Source of the DNA: Chrysogorgia sp. JL179-B06
Lineage: Eukaryota; Cnidaria; Anthozoa; Scleralcyonacea; Chrysogorgiidae
Assembly: GCA_035772405.1 (NCBI GenBank)
Contig: JAYKKM010000047.1
Span: 4,203,501 to 4,267,500, forward strand
DNA: 64,000 bases
Direction: 5' to 3'
The notes under the pieces were generated by a model. It worked only from the letters and a program-made list of their open reading frames with translations, did no database searches and was not told the DNA's origin. Of the stretch, positions 22,965 through 34,331 are shown in pieces. Numbering within the stretch: position 1 is the first letter of the stretch; each line of letters opens with the position of its first letter. Both the position numbers and the translations under genes were made by a program.

Positions 22965-23810
22965 AACTAGAAATACGAATTCGCAACAATCCCCTCGCCC
23001 GCCTTTTCTATACCACTACCGTCCCCCCCCCCCCCCCCCTTCCACATCCATGGTGCCCAGACCTCGCACGCCGTGTATTTGTGTTTTGCAAACATTCACA
23101 ATTTGCAAAAGCCCGTTTCGTCGAAGAAATATTTGAACGTTATCTCGGCCAATATTTAACCGATTTAAACTCTGAAAACAGATTTGGAATTAGCGATTCA
23201 ACATACATAACATACGTGTTTACTATATTACGAGAACGTGAGTACCCTTCGTAAAAACGGTTTATGTACTTAGAAATTAGTCGGCTTTAGTCGCTATAAG
23301 CCGGTCAATATTATTTTGAACGTTATCTCGATCAATATTTAACCGTTTTCAATTCTGAAAACAGATTTGGAATTAGCGAGTCAAAATACATATCATATGT
23401 GTCTACTATATTACGAGAACGTGAATACCCTTCGTGAAAATGGTTTATGTACTTAGAAATTAGTCGGTTTCACTTCGTCGTATATTATTTTGAATATCTC
23501 GATCAATATATAACCGTTTTCAATTCTGAAAACAGATTTGGAATTAGCGAGTCAAAATACACACTCTGACTCTTTTGGAAAAAACCCTTTGAATCATGTG
23601 ACGGTCAATTTAAATATTAATGCCAATCTGAGTATCTAGTTGCCAGGACCAAATTTTCCGATATCGCGCGGACGGCCGTTGATGCATATATAAAAACAAA
23701 CAAACTCTCTGCCCTTCCCCCCGTCATGATAAGGGACTAAACGCCGGTCGATATTAGCACCCTCGCCCTCAGGCCTTCGGCCGGCGCTTCGCGCCGGGCG
23801 AGGGGATAAC
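22965..23810 (+). repeat. 185-bp-repeat foldback family, copy B
   Basis: Same start (AAACTAGAAATACGAATTCG), a poly-C tract, three units (near 23130, 23318, 23497), the CCAGGACCAAATTTTCCGAT block and the same GC-rich hairpin ending GGCGAGGGGATAAC. Same orientation as copy A but fewer units. Confidence 0.75.
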
Positions 23811-24000
23811 TATATATTCGTTATATTTGTAAATATTCCTAGTGATGTATTTTTAGCAATGTACATATTTTCTTAGTATTTAGATACACTGTATTATAAT
23901 AATGTAAGGGCTCCTGTTGATAGCAGCAGTTGTTACTACTGATTGTATTACCCTGATTAAATAAAGGTGTCATTCAAATTTGACTGATCTTATTTATCAT
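23811..24000 (+). mobile_element. Probable 3' UTR of the split CR1-like LINE
   Basis: AT-rich tail with TAAGGGCTCCTGTTGATAGC, ATTACCCTGATTAAATAAA and GGTGTCATTC, which has the look of CR1-group 3' ends. It is single-copy here and lies exactly between inverted copies B and C. Confidence 0.45.
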
Positions 24001-25090
24001 CCCCTCGGCCGAAGGCCTGAGCGTGCTAATATCGACCGGCGTTTAGTCCCTCATCACGGGAAACCTAGGTTTCCAGAGTCACATTCAGTTTATTGTTTAT
24101 ATTTATTATATATGCAAAAACGACCGTCCGCGCGACAGCGGAAAATTTGGTCCTGGTAACTAGATACTCAACATTTGAATTAATATTGAAAATTGAAATT
24201 GAAACCGTCACATGATTGCGAATGTAAAATTTGAAAAGATTCAAAGGTTTTTTTCTTCAAAAAGAGACATAGTTTTTTGAGGAAATAGAAATACGAGTCC
24301 GAATATGTATTTTGACTCGCTAATTCCAAATCTGTTTTCAGAATTGAAAACGGTTATATATTGATCGAGATAACGTTCAAAATAATATACGACGAAGTGA
24401 CCAGCTTATAGCCGACTAATTTCTAAGTACATAAACTGTTTTTACGAAGGGTATTCACGTTCTCGTAATATAGTAGACACGTATGTTATGTATTTTGACT
24501 CGCTAATTCCAAATCTGTTTTCAGAATTGAAAACGGTTAAATATTGATCGAGATAAGTACGTTCAAAATAATACACGACGAAGTGACCGGCTTATAGCCG
24601 ACTAATTTCTCAACCGTTTTTACGAAGGGTATTCACGTTCTCGTAATATAGTAGACACGTATGTCATGTATGTTGACTCGCTAATTCCAAATCTGTTTTC
24701 AGAATTGAAAACGGTTAAATATTGAATATTGATCGAGATAACGTTCAAAATAATATACGACGAAGTGAAGCCGACTAATTTCTAAGTACATAAACCGTTT
24801 TTACGAAGGGTACTCACGTTCTCGTAATATGTAAACACGTATGTTATGTATGTTGATTCGCTAATTCCAAATCTGTTTTCAGAGTTTAAATCGGTTAAAT
24901 ATTGGCCGAGATAACGTTCAAACATTTATTCGACGAAACGGACTTTTGCAAATTGTGAATTTTTGCAAAACACAAATACACGGCCACGGCTTGCGAGGTC
25001 TGGGCACCATGGATGGGGAAATTCCCGTAGAGGGGGGATAGAAAAGGTGGGCGAGGGGATTATTGCGGATTCGTATTTCTAGTTTATATA
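24001..25090 (-). repeat. 185-bp-repeat foldback family, copy C (inverted)
   Basis: Reverse complement of copies A and B: the GC-rich end first (CCCCTCGGCCGAAGGCCTGA), the CCAGGACCAAATTTTCCG complement near 24140, four units (near 24360, 24550, 24735, 24915), and the terminal CGGATTCGTATTTCTAGTTT at 25071-25090. With copy B it makes a near-2-kb inverted pair around 23811-24000. Confidence 0.75.
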
Positions 25091-25198
25091 GAGAGGGTAT
25101 TTGACGAAATAGTACCCTGAGTCCCTTGATCGTCGTCGTCGTCATCATCATCATTTTGAAGCCATTTTCCCTGTTTGTATATGTTCGCCGGTATGGCA

Positions 25199-25250
25199 CC
25201 TTTCCAGTGGCGGATCCAGGTTGTTCGAAAGGGGGGGGGGGGGCGCACAT
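25199..25250. repeat. hAT-like terminal fragment (CAGTGGCGGATCCAGG)
   Basis: CAGTGGCGGATCCAGGTTGT TCGAAAGGGGG at 25207 recurs at 33513 inside the 33350-34112 element and resembles the CAGTGGCGG end of 36304-36650. No partner end identified here. Confidence 0.45.
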
Positions 25251-25265
25251 GAAGAATCAGGGTGA

Positions 25266-25457
25266 AGTTTCATATAAATCCCGAAATGACGTCACATAGA
25301 CTATCGGTAGTAAAATTCGAAATTAAAACCCGCTATTATTTCTAAAAGACAACATTATCGTAAGAGTTAGGATCAGTATTAGGTTCAGGGTTAGGGTTAG
25401 GATTAAGGTTAGGTTGGGGTTAGGACTATGTTTTAAATTCGGGATATTTATATGAAA
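25266..25457. repeat. Inverted repeat around TTAGGG-like DNA
   Basis: AGTTTCATATAAATCCCGAA is mirrored by TTCGGGATATTTATATGAAA C. The middle is GGTTAGGGTTAGGATTAAGG-type DNA. It is a foldback element, not a telomere. Confidence 0.65.
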
Positions 25458-25761
25458 CGTCAGTGCAAAGCCCAGAAGTGCTTTTCCGGCGATTTCTGAT
25501 AAGAATTTTTGCGAAATTAGGGCACCATGACGCTTGCTAAAAATGCAGGATTATAAAGGGGCATCAAGATCATGAAACACTTTAATATAAACTCAGAAGT
25601 ACTCAGAAAAACTCAGAAGTAGAACCATTGACATGGTAATTAAAACAGAAAACGCTTGTTTGCGGGATTTGCGGAACCAAATTGCATATCATCTATTATC
25701 ACTTGATCTCTTATAAATTTCTCAAATACTCTTTCTACACCTTGCATTTGATGGTCCAAAA

Positions 25762-25893
25762 CAGGGTTTCTTTTATTTGCCCCCTCTGGGAAAATATTTG
25801 CCCCCTCTTGTAAATTGCCAAGGCGCTGATCAATCCACCCCCCAACATTTTCATTATGGGGTGTTTTGCCCCCATTTTCTGAAAGAAACCCTG
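25762..25893. mobile_element. 132-bp hAT-like MITE with intact 8-bp TSD
   Basis: The ends CAGGGTTTCTTTTA and TGAAAGAAACCCTG are inverted. GTCCAAAA at 25754-25761 and 25894-25901 is a perfect 8-bp target duplication, the hAT hallmark. The interior is rich in CCCC phrases (TTTGCCCCCTC). No coding capacity. Confidence 0.9.
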
Positions 25894-26226
25894 GTCCAAA
25901 AGCTTCAAACTCCTATTGTACACTGAAGATGGATCCTATGACTAGTTTTAAAGTTTTATTCAAAACAAAATATCACAGGACATCAATGATCATCCTTGTT
26001 TTTCATCTTTCTCTTTCTCCTCACATGATATCTCCGCATTACTATACACTTACAGTATGCACTCGCATATACCCAGTCTGTCATAACCGGACACAATTTT
26101 AACAGAATCTGTGATACCTATATACATGTATGCCTGTACGGTATATATAGCTGATAGCATATTTATTTGAAACATATTTATTTAGAGAAACGTCTCTTAA
26201 CTTAATGTCACCCATTAGCACCAATG

Positions 26227-26384
26227 CAGGGTTTCTTTTAGGGGGCAAAGGGGGACATTTGCCCCCCCCCCCCTTGAAAAATATTTGCCCACCCTTGTTA
26301 TTGCCAAGGTGCTCAATCCAGCCCCCAAATTTTCATTATGGGGTGTTTTGGCCCCTCTTGTTATATTTTCTGAAAGAAACCCTG
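26227..26384. mobile_element. hAT-like MITE, second copy of the CAGGGTTTC family
   Basis: CAGGGTTTCTTTTAGGGGGC at the left and TGAAAGAAACCCTG at the right; interior homologous to 25762-25893 but with a longer poly-C. No 8-bp flanking duplication is evident, so the flanks have changed. Confidence 0.75.
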
Positions 26385-26415
26385 GCTTATGCAATGTTCA
26401 CTATATACATTTTAA

Positions 26416-26673
26416 CCGGGACCAGTTGCAAAAAATGCAACTTCAAGGCCTTCTGGCTGGAATTGAACCCGCGACCCTGCGATGCTAGTGCAGTGCTCTG
26501 ACCACTGAGCTACTGAGGCCGTTGCCGAGAGCCTAGTCACAAGTTCTGTATATATAGTGGTGATAATGCCGGGATAAGATTCTGGGTATATTACAAGTAA
26601 TATTTGGCATTTCACTCGATTAAACTACATGTTCTCAGGATTTATGGTGGAGGAAAATTTCGAGTGTAGGAAT
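26416..26673 (-). mobile_element. tRNA-Ala-derived SINE, copy 1
   Basis: On the - strand GTAGCTCAGTGGTCAGAGCA (box A) is followed by CTAGCAT, an anticodon-like loop reading AGC, and GCGGGTTCAATTCCAGCC (box B), the pol III promoter layout of a tRNA. Acceptor pairing is poor, so it is not a functional tRNA. A short stem, GTTGCAAAAAATGCAAC, lies on the 3' side. The upstream part (GACTAGGCTCTCGGCAACGG) is shared by all three copies in the window. Confidence 0.8.
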
Positions 26674-26696
26674 ATATATATTTTAAGACCAAAAAC

Positions 26697-26953
26697 CTGG
26701 ACCAGTTGCGAAAAATGCAACTTCAAGGCCTTCCGGCTGGAATTGAACCCGCGACTCTGCGATGCTTGTGCAGTGCTCTGACCACTGAGCTACGGAGGCC
26801 GTTGCCGAGAGCCTAGTCACGAGTTCTGTATATATAGTGCCATAGTGGTAGTAATGCCAGGATAAGATTCTGGGTGTAGTATTTGGCATTTCATTCGATT
26901 AAACTACATGTTCTCAGGATTTATGGTGAAGGAAAATTTCGAGTGTAGGAATA
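26697..26953 (-). mobile_element. tRNA-Ala-derived SINE, copy 2
   Basis: Direct repeat of copy 1, including its flank (AACTACATGTTCTCAGGATT, GAAAATTTCGAGTGTAGGAA). Shared flanks mean a tandem duplication of one SINE-containing segment rather than two insertions. Confidence 0.8.
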
Positions 26954-26954
26954 T

Positions 26955-28050
26955 TTCGAGTGGTCGTAAATGACAGGTGGTCGTAAATGGCAGTTAGTGA
27001 TGTGACGTCATGCAAGCCATATTGGAAGATGCTATTATGTTTACGACTATATTCTGTGTTCACTAGTCGACTAAAAGATGGCTTTATAATTTAAAACCAA
27101 TATAATATTTCTTATAAAGAAAGAAAACCAGAAAATTTTCGGAATAAAAGCACTGTTTGAACAGAGCTTGCTGGGCGATAAGCGCGCCGTGAAAGAAAAC
27201 CCAACTTCTTCTTTGATCGCAAAAATATTTTATTTACAGCAATTTGATCTAAGAAACAGACTAAAAGAGTAAGGAGTAACTATATATACTGATTCATATG
27301 CACAAAGTTATTGGCGATTATAAATGTTGCGTTATAAACAAAGATGGCAGATACGAAAATATAATTTACGAACCTCACCTGCGAGGTTTTCGAACATTTT
27401 CAAGCGTTGTACTAAACGTAAAAGCTCATACGATATATTAAATCAAAGATCGTTTAATGGTCTATACATGTACAACATACGTAAACCATGTTAAGCTTGT
27501 TGTTGTATTAACAAAGTTATTTACGATCTCGCACAACAAAGTTTAACCCTGACAAGATGGCAGTAACAAACAAATATTAGTCCGAGCTTTTCGTCAGTTT
27601 AGAAACATTTCCTTCAACAATGTTGATGGTTTAAGGGCTTGGGATTGTCACTAATAAAGGATATTTATTATGCACTAAAAGTAAACAAAACAATGCTAAA
27701 AAGCAACAATTGCGTCTTCTTGTTCCCTCATTGCACGTGGTCAAAATTCTTGCTTGTTGATTTTAACGTATTTCGTTTACATAGTGGCAGTTTACATAGT
27801 GGCAGTTTTATAGTTTCTCAAATTTCGCGTTTGGGGCACTAAAAAGTGGTCGCTGATAAGCTGTCAAAAAAAGACGAACACTTATCTTGTAAAAAGTCGC
27901 TCATGACAGGTTAAATTTCGTGTTTGGGATGCTAAAAAGTGGTCGCTGGTCGCGTTTGGCAGGTGGTCGCTAAATGCAGGTACATTTTAAAAGTGGTCGT
28001 AAACGGCAAGTGGTCGTATAACACGGGGTCGTAAAACTCTGGTTCTACTG
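26955..28050. repeat. Region bounded by 'GTGGTCGTAAA' direct repeats
   Basis: GGTCGTAAATGACAGGTGGT and similar phrases at the left, and a longer cluster at 27840-28050 (AAAAGTGGTCGCTG, GTGGTCGCTAAATGCAGG, GTGGTCGTAAACGGCAAG, ending CTCTGGTTCTACTG). Such subterminal runs suggest a non-autonomous DNA transposon. The centre has no recognisable coding sequence. Confidence 0.4.
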
Positions 28051-29898
28051 TATATATATATATAGCAATAATGCAACACCCACTACCCTTGTGGTAGTTT
28101 GAGCACTCTGGTCCTACACCGCTTCACGCTCTCTGGATGTGCGCATAACCACTGTTTGTCCCACAAGCGGTTGTCACCATCATCACAACCGTATTATTGG
28201 TAAAACCATTCAATGGGTTTATATTATACAGAACGTATATTGAGTGGAACAAAATGATACATGTTTTCTAGCATCTTTTTACACATCTTTTTACAAACAC
28301 TCTTTTCTGATTGGCTCCACTGGTACGACTTTTCACACACACATTTTGGTACACTATGTGGATCAACCATTGTGAATAAAATAAGTATAAATACAATTAA
28401 ATAATACAATTGAATCAGTTTTGAGTAAATGAGCTCTTTCAGTATCAAAGAAAAATATAAACAAATCTCTGAGAAACACAGACCAAAAGTAAAAAATATA
28501 CGATTAATTCCTTGTCTGTGGTGATACAGGAGGCTCACTCAAGTACCACAAACGTGATTGCGTGAGACACTGTACCATCCGGCTATATATTGAGCGTTAC
28601 ACGAAGTAAACATTACTCATATAATAGTACTGTACGGTATATATATATATATATTTATATATACTTTAATAAGTTAATTGTTGAGCATTGTCTTAGCTTT
28701 AATACAAACGTAAGGCGACATTAAACTTCAAAAAATCCATGGCATAACGCTTGTTAAAAAGCTTAGAAGTTTAACTAGGGTAAAAAACAACGCAAACCAT
28801 TTTAAATAGTGTAATTTTAAGGTCAGTTATGCTACTAGTTATTCTCGAGTAAGACGACCAAAGCGAGCGGAAGCGACCAGAATATTTATCAGCAACCAAC
28901 TTGGCCTACAATATCTATCGAAACGTATATACATAAAAAGCAATTTGGCGAAGACTGAGAAATAAATCCGGCACACATTTTCAGAAAATAATCTGCAAGT
29001 TCACGGAGTGAAAGCTCAATTGAAATTACTGAAAAACTCAGGAAATATGCCGGTCTTGATAAAATAACAATCCATGCGAATTCGGCAAATTATTTCTCTA
29101 TAATTTCTGATGCCAGGGTAATTACAACGCCATAATCAGGCAAAAAAAACACATAGAAAGCCCGTCGACACTTATACAAAGTTACATGCAGTAATGAAAA
29201 GCTTACCTTTGGTAAATAGTTATTAAATTGCTCCGAAAGAGTCGAGTTCCACTTCGGTACAAATGGCTGAGCAGAAGGATTCGGTATAAACTACAAAGCA
29301 TATAATTTTACGCGTTCAGTAGCCTGAATATTAAAGGGTCAAGATTGAAGAAAGAGGCAGCGATATTTCTACAATGTATAAAGAGTTTACTAATGTTGTG
29401 GTACAATTCCAAGACTTAAAAAAAAGAAAAACAGTTACAGAGTGACCATTGCATTGGCATTGCCATAAGCCATAAGGCATAAATGCCATTGTATTGTATT
29501 ATAGAGTTTGTTAGGAAGCCAGTCGGATACAAACCTTGGATTCAGAGTTAATAGTTTGATACGTGGGAGCTGTACAACAAACAGTATCTACCCTCTCATT
29601 TTGGCCCATCTCATTGTGGGCGGAAAACGCCATTACTCCTCCATTCCATTATTATAACTTGTTGATAATATGAGCAACTTTTTATGCAGGAAACAATGTC
29701 TCTCGTCGATGTGAGAAATAACTTTATGAATGCCGTGTAAATTAGGACTGGAACGAACCAATCAAAAACCTTACGCAAACATAGAGTATTAATTGGAAAA
29801 TGAGAGTGGCTGAGAAAGTTTTGTTCTTGCCGTTGTTTACTGTTGTGTATATTTTTGTGAAGCTTCGCGTGTATGATTGTCTTCCAAAGGGCCTGTTT
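28051..29898. other. Non-coding stretch, nothing recognised
   Basis: AT-rich with short TA runs (about 28055, 28640). The 104-codon - frame at 28224-28538 is hydrophobic and low-complexity, with no known motif. I see no gene or repeat structure I can defend. Confidence 0.4.
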
Positions 29899-30297
29899 AT
29901 ATGATCTCGGTACACCGGGATGTCCCGGGGACGCGTGAAAATGTTGATAATAATTGATAATAATTTCTCAATGAAACAAAAAAATAATTTTATTCGCATA
30001 AAAAGCATCCCAACGAATGTTTTTTTCATGTTGTCATTTTTGGATATTTTACCGGGTTCAGACGACGTTTTCAATTTCAATTCACTTCATCCCGGTGTAC
30101 CGGGATGTTGCGTTTATATGGAAAAAATCTGTCCCGGTGTACCGGGATCTCGGTTGCTCCAACCGGGATCCCGGTCAAGCGGGATGTCCCGGTCTCGATA
30201 TAAACGCAACTGCGAAAATAACAGTAAATTATATACAAGCCGAGATCCCGGTATACCGGGACGTCCCGGTACACGTCCCGGTGTACCGGGATCATAT
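29899..30297. repeat. Palindrome cluster built on CCCGGTGTACCGGGA
   Basis: The outer ends ATATGATCTCGGTACACCGG and CCGGTGTACCGGGATCATAT are inverted. Inside, CCCGG(T/A)GTACCGGGAT occurs at least four more times in both orientations, with a second nested inverted pair GTTGCGTTTATAT / ATATAAACGCAAC (30107-30208). Overlapping short frames on both strands are artefacts of the repeats. Confidence 0.75.
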
Positions 30298-30680
30298 CTG
30301 AAGCAGGCAAAATGGATATGGCTGATAAGCAATACAACTGTTATTATATACAAATAAACCATTAATCATGGTCGAAAAACATAATTCTATTTGGCAAGTG
30401 GAATAACTAAGTTCCTAGAACTTATGCAAAATAACGAGATATTTTTCAGCGCGATTTCACATGAAAGATTTAAACTATTCGACAATCTAACTATTCCTTC
30501 CGGTTGCCGGGGCTAAGGCTCGGCATGACTGCGTCCACGGGAGATCTTCGCCAAATGGGCCAACACGTACGGCACTTTGAACTTTCCTATAAATAGGTCC
30601 TACTTACTCGATACGAACCGTCGAAATAACCATTCATTAATTTTTAAAAGAATGGCAGGAAAATTTCTGTGTCGCTATTT

Positions 30681-30836
30681 AAATAATAGAATACGTCAGT
30701 GATCGAACCGAGTGTCGTAATAAAAACACCGCGGCGCGGCGGCGAGTGTTTTCCCAATTAACTTCTCAAGTGTTTTTATTACTTCACGAGTTTTTCGATC
30801 ACGTTATGGATACCCGGGCAACGTTTTCTATTATTT
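30681..30836. repeat. Inverted repeat related to 7416-7560
   Basis: AAATAATAGAATACGTCAGT with GATCGAACCGAGTGTCGTAA on the left is mirrored by TTACTTCACGAGTTTTTCGA TCACG...ACGTTTTCTATTATTT. Confidence 0.6.
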
Positions 30837-31159
30837 TTACAAAGTAATTTAATACCAATTATCATTCGTTACCATAGCAGTATGCATGATTATCTTGTAA
30901 GGGGGGGGGGGGGGGGGGGGGGCAGTATAAATACAAAGTCTGTGAAGTTTGTGTTCGCGGGTTTGCCGTCTGCCGGGGTTTTTGTTATATAAACAATCAC
31001 CAAAGTCCTGGTGACTAGGTGCAATAGCCTCCACCGGAAAAGTGTCGTTTCTTAATTTTGCACATAATTAAAACATGCTGAAATCAAGGAGAACTAATTA
31101 TTCACAAATGTAACATCCCTCTTTCCCCAGTATAACTATAACTAGGAGTAATCAAAGAT

Positions 31160-31590
31160 TATGTAATTGCGTTCGACGCATGTGGACCAGTAAATGGCGA
31201 ATGAAGATCGGTAATTGTGCTGTAACGCGAATTATGAATATAAATAAAGCTAATAAATATATAACAGCGTCTTAATTGAAGGAGACACTGTAACATCAAT
31301 GTTTTTGACAACGGTGACATCCTGAGTGATTTCCGTACGTTATTTTAATATTAGGAGAGTATATTCCCCGTTCGTGTAATTGCGTTCGACGCATGTGGAC
31401 CAGTAAATGGCGAATGAAGATCGGTAATTATGCTGTAGCGAATTATGAAAATAAATAAAGCTAATAAATATATAACAGCGTCTTAATTGAAGAAGACACT
31501 GTAACCTCAATGTTTTTGACAACGGTGACATCCTGAGTGATTTCCGTGCGTTATTTTAATATTAGGAGAGTATATTTCCCGTTCGTTTGT
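31160..31590. repeat. About 215-bp tandem duplication plus partial third copy
   Basis: TGCGTTCGACGCATGTGGAC ... GTGATTTCCGT(A/G)CGTTATTTTAA is present at 31160-31373 and again at 31378-31590 with few changes. Part of it (CAGCGTCTTAATT...GACAACGGTGACATCC) recurs at 31740-31802. Confidence 0.8.
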
Positions 31591-32655
31591 TCGATTCGAA
31601 AGTTGACCGCCAGATCAATCGTGAAGTTCGATTCGTTATACCGTATATTATTTTAAAGTGAGAAGGCCATGGATTGGACCATATGATCGACTTGATACGT
31701 GGTTTAGATTGTTATCGACTGGAACACGGCAACAAACGACAGCGTCTTAATTCAAGGAGACACTATATAAACCTCAATGTTTTTGACAACGGTGACATCC
31801 CGCATTCCGCGTTCGTTAGTTCGATTTGAAATATGACCGCTCGAACGCTAGATAAGTCAGCAAACATTACAATCGTGAAGTTCGATTTGGCAAAGTGTCG
31901 CTTGAATGGAAAATTTATAACTTCGCGAGGCTTGCACTTTCGAGTAAACGTTGTTCGAATTAGATGTATGGTGTTCAAATGATCTTGACATTATAAACGC
32001 GCCAATGATTACCATATGACATGTTATTTATTACAAGGCTATATGATCGCCTTTATACGTGGTTTATATTCTACATTCTATTTATTTGATCCTCCATGCT
32101 ATAGAAAATTCCTAGCATCATTCTGCTGGCATGCCTAATCCTGAACACTTCTACAGGCAACTTCGTATCCACTGCTCCTGTGTTTAGTCCCGAGCATTTT
32201 CCTAGTTAGTGCTAATGCCATAATTTATTCCAAATTCCAAAACGGTAATTTATTCAAAAAGGGGAAAGATGTTATCTTGATTTATTTTAGCTGTAAAGCA
32301 CAGGTGACCCATAACATGCAAGATTAGAATGCGTTCTCCTTCGTCGAACGCAACAATTTAAATGATGATGGCACTGTCGCTTGATGGTATTGATGATACT
32401 AGCTTTTGAGCGGGAGATAATTGGTCCAATGCCCAACGTACGTTACTCTACGGCCTTTAACTTGCCTTTCGATTATAGGTATTTCAGTGGGTTGTTATCA
32501 GTAAGAACAATAAATGTCGAGGAGATTAGGTACTCAGTCATGGAACTTGTCAGTTACAGCCCACTTGAGCGCGAGGAATTCCAACTTTCTTGATATAGTT
32601 GTCCTGCATGTTCGTTTCAGCGGTTTTGCTATATATATATATATATATATATATA

Positions 32656-32828
32656 GCAAAGTGAAAAGGTGGTAAACTGCCAAGAATTTAGTGACGAGAT
32701 ACTGACGTTTCGAGCGGAGCCCTTCATCAGAGTAAGATGAAGATGGTCTTACTCTGATGAAGGGCTCCGCTCGAAACGTCAGTATCTCGTCACTAAATTC
32801 TTGGCAGTTTACCACCTTTTCACTTTGC
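32656..32828. repeat. Perfect 82-bp-arm hairpin, 'ACGTTTCGAGC' family
   Basis: Left arm 32656-32737 and right arm 32747-32828 are exact reverse complements around a 9-base loop. Near the tip are ACGTTTCGAGCGGAGCCCTT and CATCAGAGTAAGA. TA runs flank both sides. It lies inside the gypsy RNase H region. Confidence 0.9.
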
Positions 32829-32861
32829 TATATATTCAAAACACTGTCTACGCAGCACTCT

Positions 32862-33136
<275 letters not shown>

Positions 33137-33349
33137 CACAGCACCTACAGTAGGCTATATATCGTAATTGGAAGCATCCAGTTCTACAACAAAAGGTTTC
33201 GTGTAGAGGATAAGCCAACACTGGTGGGCTAGTCGGGCTGTCTTGAGATTAGCAAAGTATCTTCATGACACCATTTCTTCCACAAACCTCAGATGGATTT
33301 GTTTCCCTGCTTTCAACGCTTAAGACCGTCATAGAGATGGGAAACAAGT

Positions 33350-34112
33350 CAGGGCCTTTTTTAAGGATTTTCCCGTGGGGGGGCATTTTCGTAAAAGGGA
33401 CCTTCGTAGCCAAAATATGTTTACTGTTTCTGAGGTAGGCTTTTTCGTTTATATATAATATATATATTTGTCTGCCATTTTATTTATAAATATTTTTTCT
33501 ACAGTTCATGATCAGTGGCGGATCCAGGGTTGTTCGAAAGGGGTAACGGTAATCTAGTGGGGGGGTCTGGGGGCATGCCCCCTCAGGAACATTTTTAATT
33601 TTGCAAAGCCCAGAAGTGCTTTTACGGCGATTTCTGATAAGAATTTTTGCGAAATTAAGGCACCACGCCATTGCTAAAAATGCACGATTACATAGGGCAT
33701 CAAGATTATGAAACACTTTAATATATAAACTCAGAAGTAGTACGGAACCAATATATACACTTTAGCCTTTAGGCATCTTCATAAGCTACCAAAACATTGT
33801 GCTTATAATCGGTCATATAATATTGCGTTTATCATATTATGGTAAAAAACAGTAAACACTTGTTTGCGTGATTTTAAATGTGGGACGCGCGCCACGTAGG
33901 TCAACATAATAATTTCAGTAAGTCTATAAGTTGTTAATTAAAGGCTAAAACTTACTTTCCATTTGTTTAATTTTTATTCCTTGCTTATTGGTTGATTAAA
34001 TTTAAGAAAAAGGGACTTTTCCTGGGGGGGCAAAAATTGATTAGTGGGGGGGCACAAGGGGGGACTGGGGGGGGCATTTGCCCCCCCAGCTTAATAGTTA
34101 AAAAAGGCCCTG
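33350..34112. mobile_element. 763-bp hAT-like element with 8-bp TSD
   Basis: The ends CAGGGCCTTTTTTAA and TTAAAAAAGGCCCTG are inverted. AAACAAGT at 33342-33349 and 34113-34120 is a perfect target duplication. Inside are G-rich runs (GGGGGGGCA) and a piece of the CAGTGGCGGATCCAGG family at 33513, possibly a nested element. No transposase. It splits the gypsy reverse transcriptase/RNase H region. Confidence 0.85.
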
Positions 34113-34331
34113 AAACAAGTTCATGAAGCAAAGCCTAAGAAGGAGTGGAGTTCTATACCGATTCGGGTCAGTTCCTTGGCATCTCCGAGTACATCCAGGC
34201 TCTATTCTATTCTTGGAAGAAGGTAAGCATCACGTTTTACCTTGGAATTCAGCTGTCGGTAGTCCACACACATTCGCAAAGCACGGCATTCTATTTGCGT
34301 ACACAAGGACATTAGGAGAAATCCCCCCCAA

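Larger units (their letters stand above)
30298..32299. other. Non-coding stretch with a foldback element and a tandem duplication
   Basis: Holds the 30681-30836 inverted repeat, a 22-bp G run at 30901-30922 and the 31160-31590 duplication. No coding exon recognised. Confidence 0.45.

Noticed and set aside
25370..25430. Telomeric or interstitial telomere repeat (TTAGGG-like)
   Set aside because: Only a few imperfect GGTTAGG units, inside a foldback element; similar patches at 7015, 12110 and 42490 are also short and mixed.
26430..26530. Functional tRNA-Ala gene
   Set aside because: Boxes A and B are present, but the acceptor and anticodon stems pair poorly and the sequence is part of a repeated SINE.
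26412..26889. - strand frames reading SVAQWSEHCTSIA
   Set aside because: Translation of the tRNA-derived SINE; such peptides are common annotation artefacts.
28224..28538. 104-codon - frame
   Set aside because: Low-complexity hydrophobic sequence in AT-rich DNA with no motif.
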